Shown: positions 18,393 through 27,567, counted from the first letter of the stretch. The stretch: DNA of 64,000 bases from Bacillus alkalisoli (GCF_002797415.1 NZ_KZ454944.1:2684665-2748664), one strand, 5' to 3'. Made by a program: numbers and translations. The notes: a model not told the origin generated them from the sequence alone.

Positions 18393-19757
18393 TTAACCTA
18401 TAATAATTCGTTCAACAGGATAATGGTATTTCGGAGGTTTTCTTTTACTTTCCATCATAAATAAGAAAGTTAAAAGACCTACTCGTCCTATAAACATTAA
18501 ACAAATAATTAATGATTTTCCTAAAGTAGATAATTCAGGCGTAATGCCCATCGATAAGCCTGTTGTACCGAAAGCAGAACTTACTTCGAACATTATTTCA
18601 ATGAGTTCGAATTTACCGTTTTCAGTAAACGTCAAAAAGGTAACAGAACTGAACCATAAAATGATGGCAAGAAATAGGACAACTAACGATTTAATTATAT
18701 CTTCCTCGTGAATTTCTCGTCTGAACACCTTAATATTTTTATTCCCTCTTGCAAAGTGGTATAAGAATAAGCAGTTAAGTGCGAATGTCGTTGTACGTAT
18801 TCCACCACCAACTGAGCTTGGTGATGCACCGATAAACATTAAGGCACACATTACTAATAAAGTAGGCATCGTAAACTCACTTACATCCATTGTTGATAAA
18901 CCACCACTTCTCGTTGTGACAGATTGAAACAATGCATAAAAGAAAGCTTCGTGCCAGGCCATTCCTTTGAAAAAGTTATTAAATTCTAATAATAAAGTCA
19001 TTACGGTCCCAAAAAGCACAAGTATACCAAAAATAACGGTCGTAATTTTGGTGAACAAAGAAAAACGAAAACGCCCTTTTTTATTCATCACAAATTCTTT
19101 AATTTCGATTAACACTGGAAAGCCGATTGCTCCAGTTGTAATGAGTAACATCGTAATGAACTGTACGAAGTAATCGCCAGCGAAAGGTACGAGTGATTCA
19201 CCAGTAATATCGAATCCACCGTTTGTAGTAGCACTAACTGATGCGAAAAAACCATGTAAATATGCCTCTTGCCACGTACCGAAGTAATTTAAATAATAAG
19301 TACCAAGGATTACTGCTCCAATAAACTCAATTGTTAATATAAGAACTAGAATTTGCTTTATAAGCTTTACAATCCCAGAAAGATTTGATTGGTTTTGATC
19401 AACCATCATAAGCTTTCTTTCTCTTAGACCAATTTTCCTACCAAGAATTAACCATATAAAAGTACCTAGAGCCATTACACCTACTCCACCAAATTGAAGG
19501 AGAAATGCTAGTATAAATACGCCAGGAATTGTGAATGTTTCTGCTGTATTAACAACTGTTAGTCCCGTAACACTAACGGCACTCACTGCTGTAAATAGGG
19601 CATTAATAAATGTCCAATCGACTCCAGGATTTCTAGCAATAGGTAAGCTAAGCAAAATAACGGCTATTAATACTGCGATTAAATAAAAACTAACAATAAG
19701 TTGAGCCGGCGATAATCTGTGTATTTTTTGCCGAAAATTTAAGTTAATCTTTTTCAT
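18393..19757 (-). CDS. ktrD: Ktr potassium uptake channel subunit
   Basis: 454 residues, TrkH/KtrB family, four M1-P-M2 repeats. Pore-loop sequences with the selectivity glycines are seen (SVTGLTVVNT, TTNGGFDITG, TTRSGGLSTMD, FGTTGLSMGI). It forms the ion-conducting dimer in the membrane and needs a KtrA/KtrC RCK subunit, which is not in this window. The symbol ktrD rather than ktrB rests on the B. subtilis neighbourhood (sigI-rsgI ... ktrD ... kinE), where ktrD is also encoded without its gating partner. Confidence 0.88.
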   Translation of the reverse strand: MKKINLNFRQKIHRLSPAQLIVSFYLIAVLIAVILLSLPIARNPGVDWTFINALFTAVSAVSVTGLTVVNTAETFTIPGVFILAFLLQFGGVGVMALGTFIWLILGRKIGLRERKLMMVDQNQSNLSGIVKLIKQILVLILTIEFIGAVILGTYYLNYFGTWQEAYLHGFFASVSATTNGGFDITGESLVPFAGDYFVQFITMLLITTGAIGFPVLIEIKEFVMNKKGRFRFSLFTKITTVIFGILVLFGTVMTLLLEFNNFFKGMAWHEAFFYALFQSVTTRSGGLSTMDVSEFTMPTLLVMCALMFIGASPSSVGGGIRTTTFALNCLFLYHFARGNKNIKVFRREIHEEDIIKSLVVLFLAIILWFSSVTFLTFTENGKFELIEIMFEVSSAFGTTGLSMGITPELSTLGKSLIICLMFIGRVGLLTFLFMMESKRKPPKYHYPVERIIIG

Positions 19758-19888
19758 ATGTATCCTTTCTTTTGTTACTTCAGTTAATATCTATTCTAGT
19801 TGAAGCCTGTACATTTTAAAAGTGGTTTCACTATTAATACGCTTCCCAATACAAAAAAGTTTCTTATTTTCACAAAAAGTTCCACACA

Positions 19889-19918
19889 TGAAAGAGAAAG
19901 TTACTCTAATACTAAATA
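19889..19918 (+). promoter_or_regulatory. Weak candidate SigG promoter of sspD
   Basis: TGAAAG at 19889 and CTAAATA at 19912-19918 with 17 bases between loosely fit the forespore SigG pattern TGAATA / CATACTA. It matches only about half of the consensus; the expectation comes mainly from the gene family. Confidence 0.3.
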
Positions 19919-19921
19919 TAC

Positions 19922-19948
19922 ACTTTTCAGATTCATATCCTGAAAAGT
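19922..19948. repeat. Inverted repeat in the sspD leader
   Basis: ACTTTTCAG and CTGAAAAGT, perfect 9-bp arms with a 9-base loop, ending 14 bases before the ribosome site. It may form a 5' stem that protects the SASP mRNA. Confidence 0.5.
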
Positions 19949-19973
19949 AAAATTATACAAAGGAGTGATACAA

Positions 19974-20165
19974 ATGGCAAGAAATAGTAACAAACTTCTT
20001 GTACCTGGTATTGAGCAAGCTTTAGATCAAATCAAATATGAAATCGCACAAGAATTCGGTGTTACGCTTGGTTCTGATACAGTAGCACGTGCTAACGGAT
20101 CTGTTGGTGGCGAAATTACAAAACGTCTTGTGAAACAAGCTCAATCTCAATTAAAGGGTCACTAA
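19974..20165 (+). CDS. sspD: Alpha/beta-type small acid-soluble spore protein
   Basis: 63 residues. It coats spore DNA and protects it from UV, heat and peroxide, and is cut by the GPR protease on germination. Visible features: [11 protein letters not shown], the GPR site region [13 protein letters not shown], and [14 protein letters not shown]. The ATG at 19974 (MARNSNK) follows AAAGGAG; an in-frame GTG at 19965 overlaps the ribosome site and is unlikely. The symbol follows close likeness to SspD and its position next to sigI-rsgI, as in B. subtilis. Confidence 0.93.
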   Translation: MARNSNKLLVPGIEQALDQIKYEIAQEFGVTLGSDTVARANGSVGGEITKRLVKQAQSQLKGH

Positions 20166-20186
20166 AACTTTTATATACATGGCAAA

Positions 20187-20220
20187 AACCCAGAGTTACG
20201 ACACTCTGGGTTGTTTTTTT
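20187..20220. terminator. Terminator between sspD and rsgI
   Basis: AACCCAGAGT / ACTCTGGGTT (20187-20196 with 20203-20212), six-base loop, then GTTTTTTT. Confidence 0.9.
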
Positions 20221-20234
20221 ACAAAATCTATACA

Positions 20235-21314
20235 TTAATTGTTCTTTTTATTGCCGTTATTGCCTTTATTTCCGTTGTTACCATTACCTCTATTGCCTTT
20301 ATTTCCGTTGTTCTTGTTACCTTGGTTTTGTTTATTTCCGTTGTTGCCCTTGTTTAAATGTTTGTTATTTTTCACATTATTTTTTTGGGAATGTCTTTCT
20401 ATTTTGCGTTCATTGTTTTGCTGTTGGCGTAATTGTTTTTGCTGTTGACCATGATTATTCAACTTTTCTTGTTTTCTTTCTTGTTGCGCTTCTCTTTTTT
20501 CTTCTTTTGACTCACGTTTTTCTTCTTTTCTACTATCGTTTTTATTCTCTACTTTTTCTTCTTTGCTATCTACATCTTCCGAAGAAGTCCCTTTTACTTC
20601 GTCTTCGTTTTCATCTTCTACAATATCGTCTTCTACAGCAATCGCTTTTTGTTCTTGTTGAACTAAAGCTCCTGCTGAGATTCCCTTTTGACGTGCATTT
20701 TCTCTTTTTTTCATGTTTGTTTCAAGAACAGTTACTGTTACTTCTTCTTGTTGAATTTCTTTTGTAATCTCTATCATTTCAATTTCCATTTTAGATTTGA
20801 ATGCTAGATTATCGAGGTCCGTTAATACGGAAGCAATCAAGACTGTTTTTCCCTCTAACATGTAACCTTGTTCTTTTACTATTATTAGAAGTTTACTGGA
20901 GACCGCTTGTAAGTCTTCGTGTTTCCAGTTTTTCAGCTCCGTGACTATTTTTTCACCATCAGCATTTAATCCTTCTAACGAAATAACTTTTAAGTCTTTA
21001 TTTACTGCAATCTCAACGCTAGGATTCACGTCAAATGAAACATAGGCATGTACTTGATTAGTAAACATTCTTGGATAAATGGATAATACTAATATAATTG
21101 CAGTTAGTACACTAACAGCTGTAGCTATGTTTAATTTAGAAAGTGAAAACCCAAACTTTTTATTAGTAGCAACGTCCTGAATGGGAAAAAAAGCCACTTC
21201 TTCACCGATGTCGTATTTCATATCTTGTTGTTTGTTTGACTTCAAAAATTCTCCATCAGGGGTCATCATTGTGATGTAGTCACGATGAATTTCTAACACA
21301 ATCCCTTTTCTCAT
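20235..21314 (-). CDS. rsgI: Membrane anti-sigma factor of SigI
   Basis: 359 residues. Residues 1-55 are the RsgI N-terminal anti-sigma domain (MRKGIVLEIHRDYITMMTPDGEF), which holds SigI inactive in the cytoplasm. One membrane helix at about 62-80 is followed by a conserved outer domain (YVSFDVNPSVEIAVN), then a long low-complexity tail: a Glu/Lys-rich stretch (about 235-285), Gln-rich, and finally Asn-Gly-Lys repeats. Such tails probably reach into the cell wall. It overlaps sigI by 35 bases. Family RsgI proteins release SigI after regulated cleavage. Confidence 0.93.
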   Translation of the reverse strand: MRKGIVLEIHRDYITMMTPDGEFLKSNKQQDMKYDIGEEVAFFPIQDVATNKKFGFSLSKLNIATAVSVLTAIILVLSIYPRMFTNQVHAYVSFDVNPSVEIAVNKDLKVISLEGLNADGEKIVTELKNWKHEDLQAVSSKLLIIVKEQGYMLEGKTVLIASVLTDLDNLAFKSKMEIEMIEITKEIQQEEVTVTVLETNMKKRENARQKGISAGALVQQEQKAIAVEDDIVEDENEDEVKGTSSEDVDSKEEKVENKNDSRKEEKRESKEEKREAQQERKQEKLNNHGQQQKQLRQQQNNERKIERHSQKNNVKNNKHLNKGNNGNKQNQGNKNNGNKGNRGNGNNGNKGNNGNKKNN

Positions 21315-22056
21315 TCGTAATCGCCCCTTTTAAATATTCTTTTAAATATATATAATCCCCCGCTAAAATGATGGATATCGCTATAATGTATTTTCTATTT
21401 CTCTCTAACGTTTTGCGACTTACATCCACTAGACCCTCTAAATGTTTCATTGGCAATGTTTTTTTATCAAACAGATGTTTTTTTAACTCTTCTTTTTCTA
21501 CTAAGATATTGGCAACATTAATCGCACTTTCTCTGGCGTCCACATGCTTTGGTGAACATTCTAATAGGTCATTAAATGATAGTCCAAAATCTTTGAGTAC
21601 TGTTTGATAATAGAAAATTTCTTCTCTACGTTGTTGTTGATCTAATTGCTTTTCGTATTCCACTACAGATAAAGAAGCTTCGATAAGATTAGGTATTGCT
21701 TCTTCATTGTTCGTATCCTGATCCGATAAAGAAACGGTTAAGTTTTTACTTTCTTTTCTAATAAAATCAATTACTCTTCGTTTAATAATTAAGTCAGCAA
21801 ACGACAGCAATGAACTCCCTTTGTCAGTAGAGTATTTTTCTATTGCTTCGTTAAAGGCTATTAAACCGATACTAAATTCGTCATCAGATTCACTAATATA
21901 CCTTTTACACACGGTTGAAACCGATTTTGCGATAAATGGTTTATATTTATTTATAAGTTCATTGTGAAGCTCTGTATTCCCATTATGGATTTCTAATACT
22001 TCATCTTCTAAAGATAATTTCTTTTTTCTGCCGAATTTAAACAATAGGCTCAGCAT
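21280..22056 (-). CDS. sigI: RNA polymerase sigma factor SigI
   Basis: 258 residues, sigma-70 family, SigI subgroup. Region 2 is seen around DEFSIGLIAFNEAIEKY and SLLSFADLIIKRRVIDFIR; the C-terminal DNA-binding region includes MKHLEGLVDVSRKTLERNRKYI. In B. subtilis SigI governs heat and cell wall stress genes. It starts at ATG 22056 after GAGAGGTG and is translationally coupled to rsgI. A near-perfect SigI-type promoter lies upstream (22088-22115), pointing to autoregulation. Confidence 0.94.
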   Translation of the reverse strand: MLSLLFKFGRKKKLSLEDEVLEIHNGNTELHNELINKYKPFIAKSVSTVCKRYISESDDEFSIGLIAFNEAIEKYSTDKGSSLLSFADLIIKRRVIDFIRKESKNLTVSLSDQDTNNEEAIPNLIEASLSVVEYEKQLDQQQRREEIFYYQTVLKDFGLSFNDLLECSPKHVDARESAINVANILVEKEELKKHLFDKKTLPMKHLEGLVDVSRKTLERNRKYIIAISIILAGDYIYLKEYLKGAITNEKRDCVRNSS

Positions 22057-22087
22057 TGTGGCTTCACCTCTCTCCCTATCTATATAT

Positions 22088-22115
22088 TTCGTACCACTTT
22101 GTATATTATGGGGGT
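22088..22115 (-). promoter_or_regulatory. SigI-dependent promoter of sigI-rsgI
   Basis: On the minus strand, ACCCCC (22115-22110) and CGAA (22091-22088) with 18 bases between fit the SigI promoter elements reported for B. subtilis. It lies 32 bases before the sigI start. The match is exact at both elements. Confidence 0.8.
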
Positions 22116-22170
22116 ACTCCGTATAATTTTCAGGAGACTTTTTACCTATATAAGCATTTTTTTTGCTTAG

Positions 22171-22203
22171 AAAAAGTCACCTTCCCTATAAAGGTGACTT
22201 TTT
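22171..22203. terminator. Terminator of the DUF5667 gene
   Basis: AAAAAGTCACCTT / AAGGTGACTTTTT, perfect 13-bp arms with a 7-base loop; T-runs on both strands. Confidence 0.9.
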
Positions 22204-22253
22204 CCGGTGTAAATGTCAATGTAAAAACATGCTAAACGTTGATTTAGATAGGA

Positions 22254-23411
22254 TTAGTTATTTTTACCTTTACCTTCCGCTTTTGCATTTCCATTACTTT
22301 GTTTTGTGGCATTTTGACGTTTTTTTTGCACTTTTTCTTTTACTTGTGCTTTCTTTTCTTGTTGTTTCGCTTTTACGCTATCTTTTTTAGCTTGTAGATT
22401 TTGTTTTACTTCTTTTTTCTTTTCTTGCTCATAGTTTTTCTTTTCTTTTGTTACTTTATTTTTCTTTTCTTTTGTTACTTTATTTTTCTCTTCTTTTTCT
22501 TCTTCTTTTACCTCTTCTACTTCATCTTCTGTTGAAACGTCTTCTTCTTCATTCACTTCATCCGTTGCATTTTCTTCTACAACTTCTTGTGTACCCTCTT
22601 CAACTACTTCGGTTTCTTCGATTGGTTCAACTGTTTCCTCCACAACTTCCTCATTATTTAATAATTCTGCTAATAATTGAGCTAGTTGTTCCTCGTGTTC
22701 AGGATATTTATTAACTAATCTATCATACGCTCTTTCAATATTTCTAGTTAACGCAGCTTTTGCAACAGGATTAGAAACTTTATTTAGAGCCTTACTTAAA
22801 GAATACATATTTTGCGTAAGTTTTACTTCTAGTTCGAACTTTTCGTCCTCTTCTACAAGTTCATTTTCCTCTTCTAATACTTCTTCTTCCGCAGTATCAG
22901 TCTCTTCAACGAACTCTTCTTCTACAACGTCGGACTCTTCGTTCGTTTCTTCGTTTTCTTCTACATCAGTATCTTCTTCGATTACGTCTTGGAACTTTTC
23001 AATAGCCTCTAATGCGCGTTGTAATGTTTCTTCTGCTTTTTGATCTTTCCCTGCTGTGAATAGAACTTCAGCTTCTAATAATCTTTCTTGAGCAATTTCA
23101 AGTAACTTTTCTGCTTTTTCCATATCGCCATTCGCTAAAGTTAATTGTAGTTTTTCAAAGAATGTTTTTACAAAGTAAAAGAAATTTCCTGGAAGTAATG
23201 ATGGCTGTTCTACTTCTTCTGCGTTTTCATCTGCTGATACTACTGTATCTAATGTTATACGCTCTAATTCTTTTTGATTTTGTTCAACTTGAATAGTTGT
23301 TACCTCTTTTTTCTCTCCCTCTACACCTTGTCCGTATGTAACGGTTGCTGCCAATGGAGAAGCAGTGACTAATAATGCTACTAATGAACAACTTACTACT
23401 GTTTTTTTCAA
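22254..23411 (-). CDS. Secreted DUF5667 protein with acidic and basic tails
   Basis: 385 residues. Signal peptide about 1-28 (KKTVVSCSLVALLVTASPLAA). A conserved helical DUF5667 part follows (LLPGNFFYFVKTFFEKL, about 73-190). From 140 to 300 the protein is almost only Glu, Asp, Val and Thr; from about 300 to the end it is Lys/Gln-rich. Two 24-base DNA repeats encode the doubled NKVTKEKK. The start is TTG at 23411, eight bases after GGGGG. It is next to sigI-rsgI and has a possible SigI promoter, so a role at the cell wall under SigI control is likely but not shown. Confidence 0.8.
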   Translation of the reverse strand: MKKTVVSCSLVALLVTASPLAATVTYGQGVEGEKKEVTTIQVEQNQKELERITLDTVVSADENAEEVEQPSLLPGNFFYFVKTFFEKLQLTLANGDMEKAEKLLEIAQERLLEAEVLFTAGKDQKAEETLQRALEAIEKFQDVIEEDTDVEENEETNEESDVVEEEFVEETDTAEEEVLEEENELVEEDEKFELEVKLTQNMYSLSKALNKVSNPVAKAALTRNIERAYDRLVNKYPEHEEQLAQLLAELLNNEEVVEETVEPIEETEVVEEGTQEVVEENATDEVNEEEDVSTEDEVEEVKEEEKEEKNKVTKEKKNKVTKEKKNYEQEKKKEVKQNLQAKKDSVKAKQQEKKAQVKEKVQKKRQNATKQSNGNAKAEGKGKNN

Positions 23412-23446
23412 CTTTGTTTCCCCCTTTTTTTAGTTCACCATAATGT

Positions 23447-23475
23447 TACGAGAATGTTTCAATATTTTACGGGGT
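23447..23475 (-). promoter_or_regulatory. Possible SigI-type promoter of the DUF5667 gene
   Basis: On the minus strand ACCCCG (23475-23470) and CGTA (23450-23447), 19 bases apart, 36 bases before the TTG start. Each element differs by one base from the sigI promoter elements at 22088-22115. Confidence 0.5.
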
Positions 23476-23555
23476 GGAAACAAATAAATTTATAATTGTA
23501 ACAATTTACCTAAAAAAACAAGGAAGAAACAACTATCTTATGGAAAATAAAAGAA

Positions 23556-23577
23556 GTATGAGCTAGTCAGCTCATAC
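23556..23577 (-). terminator. Terminator of the reductase gene
   Basis: GTATGAGCT / AGCTCATAC with a 4-base loop, then TTCTTTTATTTT on the minus strand. Confidence 0.8.
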
Positions 23578-23586
23578 CACCTATAC

Positions 23587-24666
23587 TTAATTTATGACAA
23601 TATGTTTTGATTTGTCATGTTCATTTTCTATATAATAATCTACCATAGTTGTAACGGTAGTTTTAAATGTCCTGCATTTAATGTTTGTATCACTTAAAGC
23701 TTTTTGAGTTTCTGAACAATCGAAACTGGTTTTACATGTAAAATAGTCTAATGATTCTTTTTCAACTCTTAGCCACTTTCTTAATAATGGAATAGATAGA
23801 CAAGCTTTCGCCATACTTAATGGCAACGTCCCTTTTGGCCGTTTCTTTAGTGTTTGGTATAACAGAAGCTCGTAAGCCTCTTTAATTAAAATTGGTTGTG
23901 GATGAGTTAGATGAAACGTTTTATTTAGTCCACTTTCTGCATGTGCTAAGTGTGCTGTTGCCTTTATAACGTAATCAACAGGTACAACATTTAGTTCTGC
24001 ATCACCTTTCCCTAAATATGGAATGAAAGGTAAATATCTTAAAGAATGGAAGCAATTTAGAATCATATATGGGCCATCAAATTTAGCTGTCTTTCCAGTT
24101 TCACTGTGACCAATTACTATTCCCGGACGAATAATTGTTTGTGGAATTTCACTCATAGAATCTTTAACAGCTACTTCAGCTAAATATTTTGTTTTTTCAT
24201 AATGATTTTTAAATGTTTGTTCTTTATTTAACTCATGTTCGTAAATTATTCCTTCGCGTTCACCTGCAACATACGCAGTACTAAAGTATACAAACCTTTC
24301 TAGTGAGGGTAATGTTTTTAACCATTCTAAGATGTTTTTAGTACCATTAACATTTACAGAATAGGCTATTTTTTCTTTTACTGCTAAATCGTAAATGGCA
24401 GCTAAATGAAAAACGAATTGAATGTCTTTTTTGTTTTTCAAATCTCCCCATTGCTGATATGAGTTTGTGATATCCCCTACCACTACGCTGTAGTTAATAT
24501 TAGGATAGAATTTTTTATATTTTTCAAGATCATGTAAGGCTTTATCTTTCATGGAAGGTAAAACTAAGAAAATCATTTCTCCAATGTCAGTTCTGGTGGA
24601 TAATAATTCTTTTACTAATTCATTACATAAAAAACCAGGAAATCCAGTAAATAAATATGTTTTCAT
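23587..24666 (-). CDS. NAD(P)-dependent short-chain reductase, thioester-reductase type
   Basis: 359 residues, extended SDR of the NAD_binding_4 (male sterility / thioester reductase) group. The Rossmann motif is GFPGFLCNELV at the N-terminus; YFSTAYVAGE and YEKTKYLAE hold the catalytic Ser/Thr-Tyr-Lys residues (YxxxK). No carrier or adenylation domain is attached, and no fatty acyl or polyketide genes are nearby, so the substrate is open. ATG at 24666 after GGAGAAAAG. It is alone in its transcription unit, divergent from ku. Confidence 0.82.
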   Translation of the reverse strand: MKTYLFTGFPGFLCNELVKELLSTRTDIGEMIFLVLPSMKDKALHDLEKYKKFYPNINYSVVVGDITNSYQQWGDLKNKKDIQFVFHLAAIYDLAVKEKIAYSVNVNGTKNILEWLKTLPSLERFVYFSTAYVAGEREGIIYEHELNKEQTFKNHYEKTKYLAEVAVKDSMSEIPQTIIRPGIVIGHSETGKTAKFDGPYMILNCFHSLRYLPFIPYLGKGDAELNVVPVDYVIKATAHLAHAESGLNKTFHLTHPQPILIKEAYELLLYQTLKKRPKGTLPLSMAKACLSIPLLRKWLRVEKESLDYFTCKTSFDCSETQKALSDTNIKCRTFKTTVTTMVDYYIENEHDKSKHIVIN

Positions 24667-24810
24667 CTCTTTTCTCCTTCCATCATTATACTAATTTTTC
24701 TTATAAATTTTTGTACAAACTATTAATAAGTAATTAGGCGTAACAGAAACAATATCCTTCTAAAAATCTTTATTAAATGAAATTAAACTTCAAACGAAAT
24801 GGTGATAAAC

Positions 24811-25692
24811 ATGCATACGATGTGGAAAGGTTCTATCAGTTTTGGTTTAGTAAATATACCTATAAAGATGTTCTCAGCCACTGAAGATAAAGATGTGAAA
24901 CTGCGTACTCTACACAAGGAATGCCATACCCCGATAAAGTACGAAAAAGTTTGCCCTAACTGTGAAAAAGAAGTGGAAAATGAAGACCTTGTTAAAGGAT
25001 ATGAATATGTAAAAGGAAAATTCGTCATTTTAGAAGATGAAGAGTTAGAACAGTTAAAAAAAGAACATGAAGATAAAAATGTAAAGATCATTGACTTCGT
25101 TAAACTAGATGACATTGACCCTATTTATTTTAATCGGTCATACTTCTTAGGTCCTGGGGAAAATGGTAGTAAAGCATACTCCTTATTAAGAGAAGCATTA
25201 CAAACTTCAGGTAAAATCGGGGTTGCTGAAATTACTATCCGCTCTAAACAACAATTAGCAGTTGTACGTGTTTACAAAGATTGTTTAATCATGGAAACCA
25301 TCCATTATCCTGATGAAGTTAGAAATGTGAAAGATGTTCCAAGCGTCCCAGAAAAAACCGATGTTAATGAGCAAGAGTTAAAGACAGCCATTATGCTTAT
25401 CGATCAATTAACAACAGAATTTGAACCAGACAAATATGAAGATGATTATCGTGAAGCAATTTTAACGTTGATTGAATCTAAAATAACGAACGAACAAGGG
25501 ACAACCACTCCAAAAGAGGGGGAAAAGAATAACGTAGTCGACTTAATGAGTGCACTTCAAGCTAGTATAGAACGGACAAAGAAAGAGGAACCAAAAAAAG
25601 TTGCTAAACCATCTAAAGAAACAGAGCCACTTAAAACAGTTGGAAAAACAGAGCCAAAAAAGCGTACCACTCGAAAAAAAGCGACAAGTTAA
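24811..25692 (+). CDS. ku: Ku DNA end-binding protein (NHEJ)
   Basis: 293 residues, bacterial Ku (ykoV in B. subtilis). It forms a homodimeric ring on double-strand break ends and recruits LigD. WKGSISFGLVNIPIKMF opens the Ku core; a basic tail rich in Lys, Pro and Thr (about 250-293) is typical of bacterial Ku and binds DNA. The start MHTMWKG at 24811 has GGTGAT before it; the site is weak. A terminator whose loop includes the stop codon separates it from ligD. In B. subtilis the pair is made in the forespore and repairs spore DNA. Confidence 0.95.
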   Translation: MHTMWKGSISFGLVNIPIKMFSATEDKDVKLRTLHKECHTPIKYEKVCPNCEKEVENEDLVKGYEYVKGKFVILEDEELEQLKKEHEDKNVKIIDFVKLDDIDPIYFNRSYFLGPGENGSKAYSLLREALQTSGKIGVAEITIRSKQQLAVVRVYKDCLIMETIHYPDEVRNVKDVPSVPEKTDVNEQELKTAIMLIDQLTTEFEPDKYEDDYREAILTLIESKITNEQGTTTPKEGEKNNVVDLMSALQASIERTKKEEPKKVAKPSKETEPLKTVGKTEPKKRTTRKKATS

Positions 25693-25709
25693 CAGACTGT
25701 CGCTTTTTT
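25674..25709 (+). terminator. Terminator after ku
   Basis: AAAAAAGCGACA / TGTCGCTTTTTT; the ku stop codon is in the 11-base loop. ligD starts 56 bases further on and may depend on read-through or its own promoter. Confidence 0.8.
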
Positions 25710-25764
25710 CTATTGTTTTTTGTAAATGATAATAAATACAAACTTTTAAAGGGGGGAGTTTAAC

Positions 25765-27567
25765 ATGATTAAACCGATGTTGCCAACTCTATTTAAAGAC
25801 CCACCAGAGGGCGATGAATGGGTATATGAAGTAAAATACGACGGCTTTCGTTGTATTGTAATTATTGGAGATAAGATAACACTACAAAGTCGAGCCGGAA
25901 ATGAGTTGAATCAACAATTTCCCGATATAGTAGACGAACTACTCTCTTTTAGAGAAAAATACAAAAACAAATTACCGATAAAATTGGATGCTGAACTATC
26001 TATTCTTTCTTCAGAAGTAAAGGCAGATTTTTCTTCTATACAAAAAAGAGGAAGAACAAAAACAAAAGAAACAATCACAAAGCTATTAACGAAGTTACCA
26101 GCTAGTTTGTGTGTATTTGATTTACTTGAATATGATCATGTTGATTACAAAAACAAGCCTTATATGGAACGAAAAACTACTTTACATAAGCTACTATCCG
26201 ATTTTAGTTCAGCAAAAATGATTTATGTACCTTCTTACGAAAACTTAACAGAAATTTGGAACTTAGTAAAAAGTGCAGATGGTGAAGGTATTATCGCGAA
26301 GAAAAAAAACAGTAAGTGGGAGGATGGAAAACGGACGACGAATTGGATTAAAACAAAGAATTTTAAATCAGCTAGTTGTTTTATTACCCGTTACGAAAAA
26401 AGTAATGGCTATTTTCATTTAGGAGTATTTTCAAACAACAGTATAGTACCAGTTGGACTTTTCTCTCATGGGTTAGATTCTGAGGAACGTACCGCCCTAC
26501 TTCATGTTATAAAAGAAAATAAGACTAGGGAGGATACACACTTTATTGAAGTACCACCTAACATTTGTGTAGACATATTTTATTTGGAATTATACGACAG
26601 ACAACTACGACACCCTGAATTTCATCAGTTCCGTTTTGACCTTGCGCCTGAAGATTGCACCCTAGAAAAACTAACAAAAAAAAATAGTGAGATTCCAGCA
26701 ACTGTTACTATAACAAATCCGGATAAACCATTATGGGATAACCCGAGAATTTCGAAAGCAGATTATTTACAATACTTAGTTACTGTTGCACCATACATGT
26801 TACCGTTTTTAAAAGACAGATTATTAACAGTTATTCGCTATCCGCACGGTATGTCTGGAGAAAGTTTTTATCAGAAAAACTGCCCAGATTATGCTCCTAC
26901 TTTTGTTCATACAGCTAGGCAGAATGATACCGATTTTATCCTTTGTAATAATATTGATACTCTATGTTGGTTAGGAAATCAGCTGGCAATTGAATTTCAC
27001 ATTCCGTTTCAATCTATTCATTACGATCATCCGAGTGAGATAGTATTTGACTTAGATCCTCCTTCCATCGAATATTTTTCATTAGCTATTCAAGCTGCAT
27101 TAATGATGAAAGAAATATTCGATCAACTAAAGCTTCAATCTTTCTTAAAAACTTCAGGACGAAAAGGGCTTCAAGTGTATATTCCTTTACCAGATGGAAC
27201 ATTCACTTATGAAATGACTCGTAAATTCACGCAATTTATTGCTGAATACTTAATTTCTAAAGAACCAAGCTTATTTACTGTGGAGAGGTTAAAGAAAAAT
27301 AGAGGAAACAGATTATATATAGACTATTTACAGCACTGGGAAGGAAAAACCATCATCGCACCTTACTCACCACGTGGAACTGACTTTGCAGGAGTTGCCA
27401 CTCCACTCTACTGGAATGAGGTAAACGATTCCTTACAACCTGACCAATTTACTTTATATAACATACATGAGAGGTTAGTAAGCAAAGGAGGTCCTTTTTC
27501 TGATTTTTTTCTAAAAAAAGAAAAACAGCCATTTGAACCAGTATTACAATTTCTAAATAAAGTATAA
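25765..27567 (+). CDS. ligD: DNA ligase D (ATP ligase plus polymerase/primase)
   Basis: 600 residues. N-terminal ATP-dependent ligase domain with adenylated Lys24 in YEVKYDGFR, then GEGIIAK; C-terminal LigD polymerase domain (about 315-590) with YRYPHG-like VIRYPHGM, the metal-binding DLDPP and SGRKGLQVYIPL. The nuclease/phosphoesterase domain of Pseudomonas-type LigD is absent and the domain order is ligase then polymerase, as in B. subtilis ykoU. Acts with Ku in end joining. A strong AAGGGGGG site precedes the ATG. Confidence 0.95.
   Translation: MIKPMLPTLFKDPPEGDEWVYEVKYDGFRCIVIIGDKITLQSRAGNELNQQFPDIVDELLSFREKYKNKLPIKLDAELSILSSEVKADFSSIQKRGRTKTKETITKLLTKLPASLCVFDLLEYDHVDYKNKPYMERKTTLHKLLSDFSSAKMIYVPSYENLTEIWNLVKSADGEGIIAKKKNSKWEDGKRTTNWIKTKNFKSASCFITRYEKSNGYFHLGVFSNNSIVPVGLFSHGLDSEERTALLHVIKENKTREDTHFIEVPPNICVDIFYLELYDRQLRHPEFHQFRFDLAPEDCTLEKLTKKNSEIPATVTITNPDKPLWDNPRISKADYLQYLVTVAPYMLPFLKDRLLTVIRYPHGMSGESFYQKNCPDYAPTFVHTARQNDTDFILCNNIDTLCWLGNQLAIEFHIPFQSIHYDHPSEIVFDLDPPSIEYFSLAIQAALMMKEIFDQLKLQSFLKTSGRKGLQVYIPLPDGTFTYEMTRKFTQFIAEYLISKEPSLFTVERLKKNRGNRLYIDYLQHWEGKTIIAPYSPRGTDFAGVATPLYWNEVNDSLQPDQFTLYNIHERLVSKGGPFSDFFLKKEKQPFEPVLQFLNKV

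Noticed and set aside
20239-20767. Leu/Phe-rich frames opposite rsgI
   Set aside because: They are the complement of the low-complexity Asn/Gly/Lys codons of rsgI.
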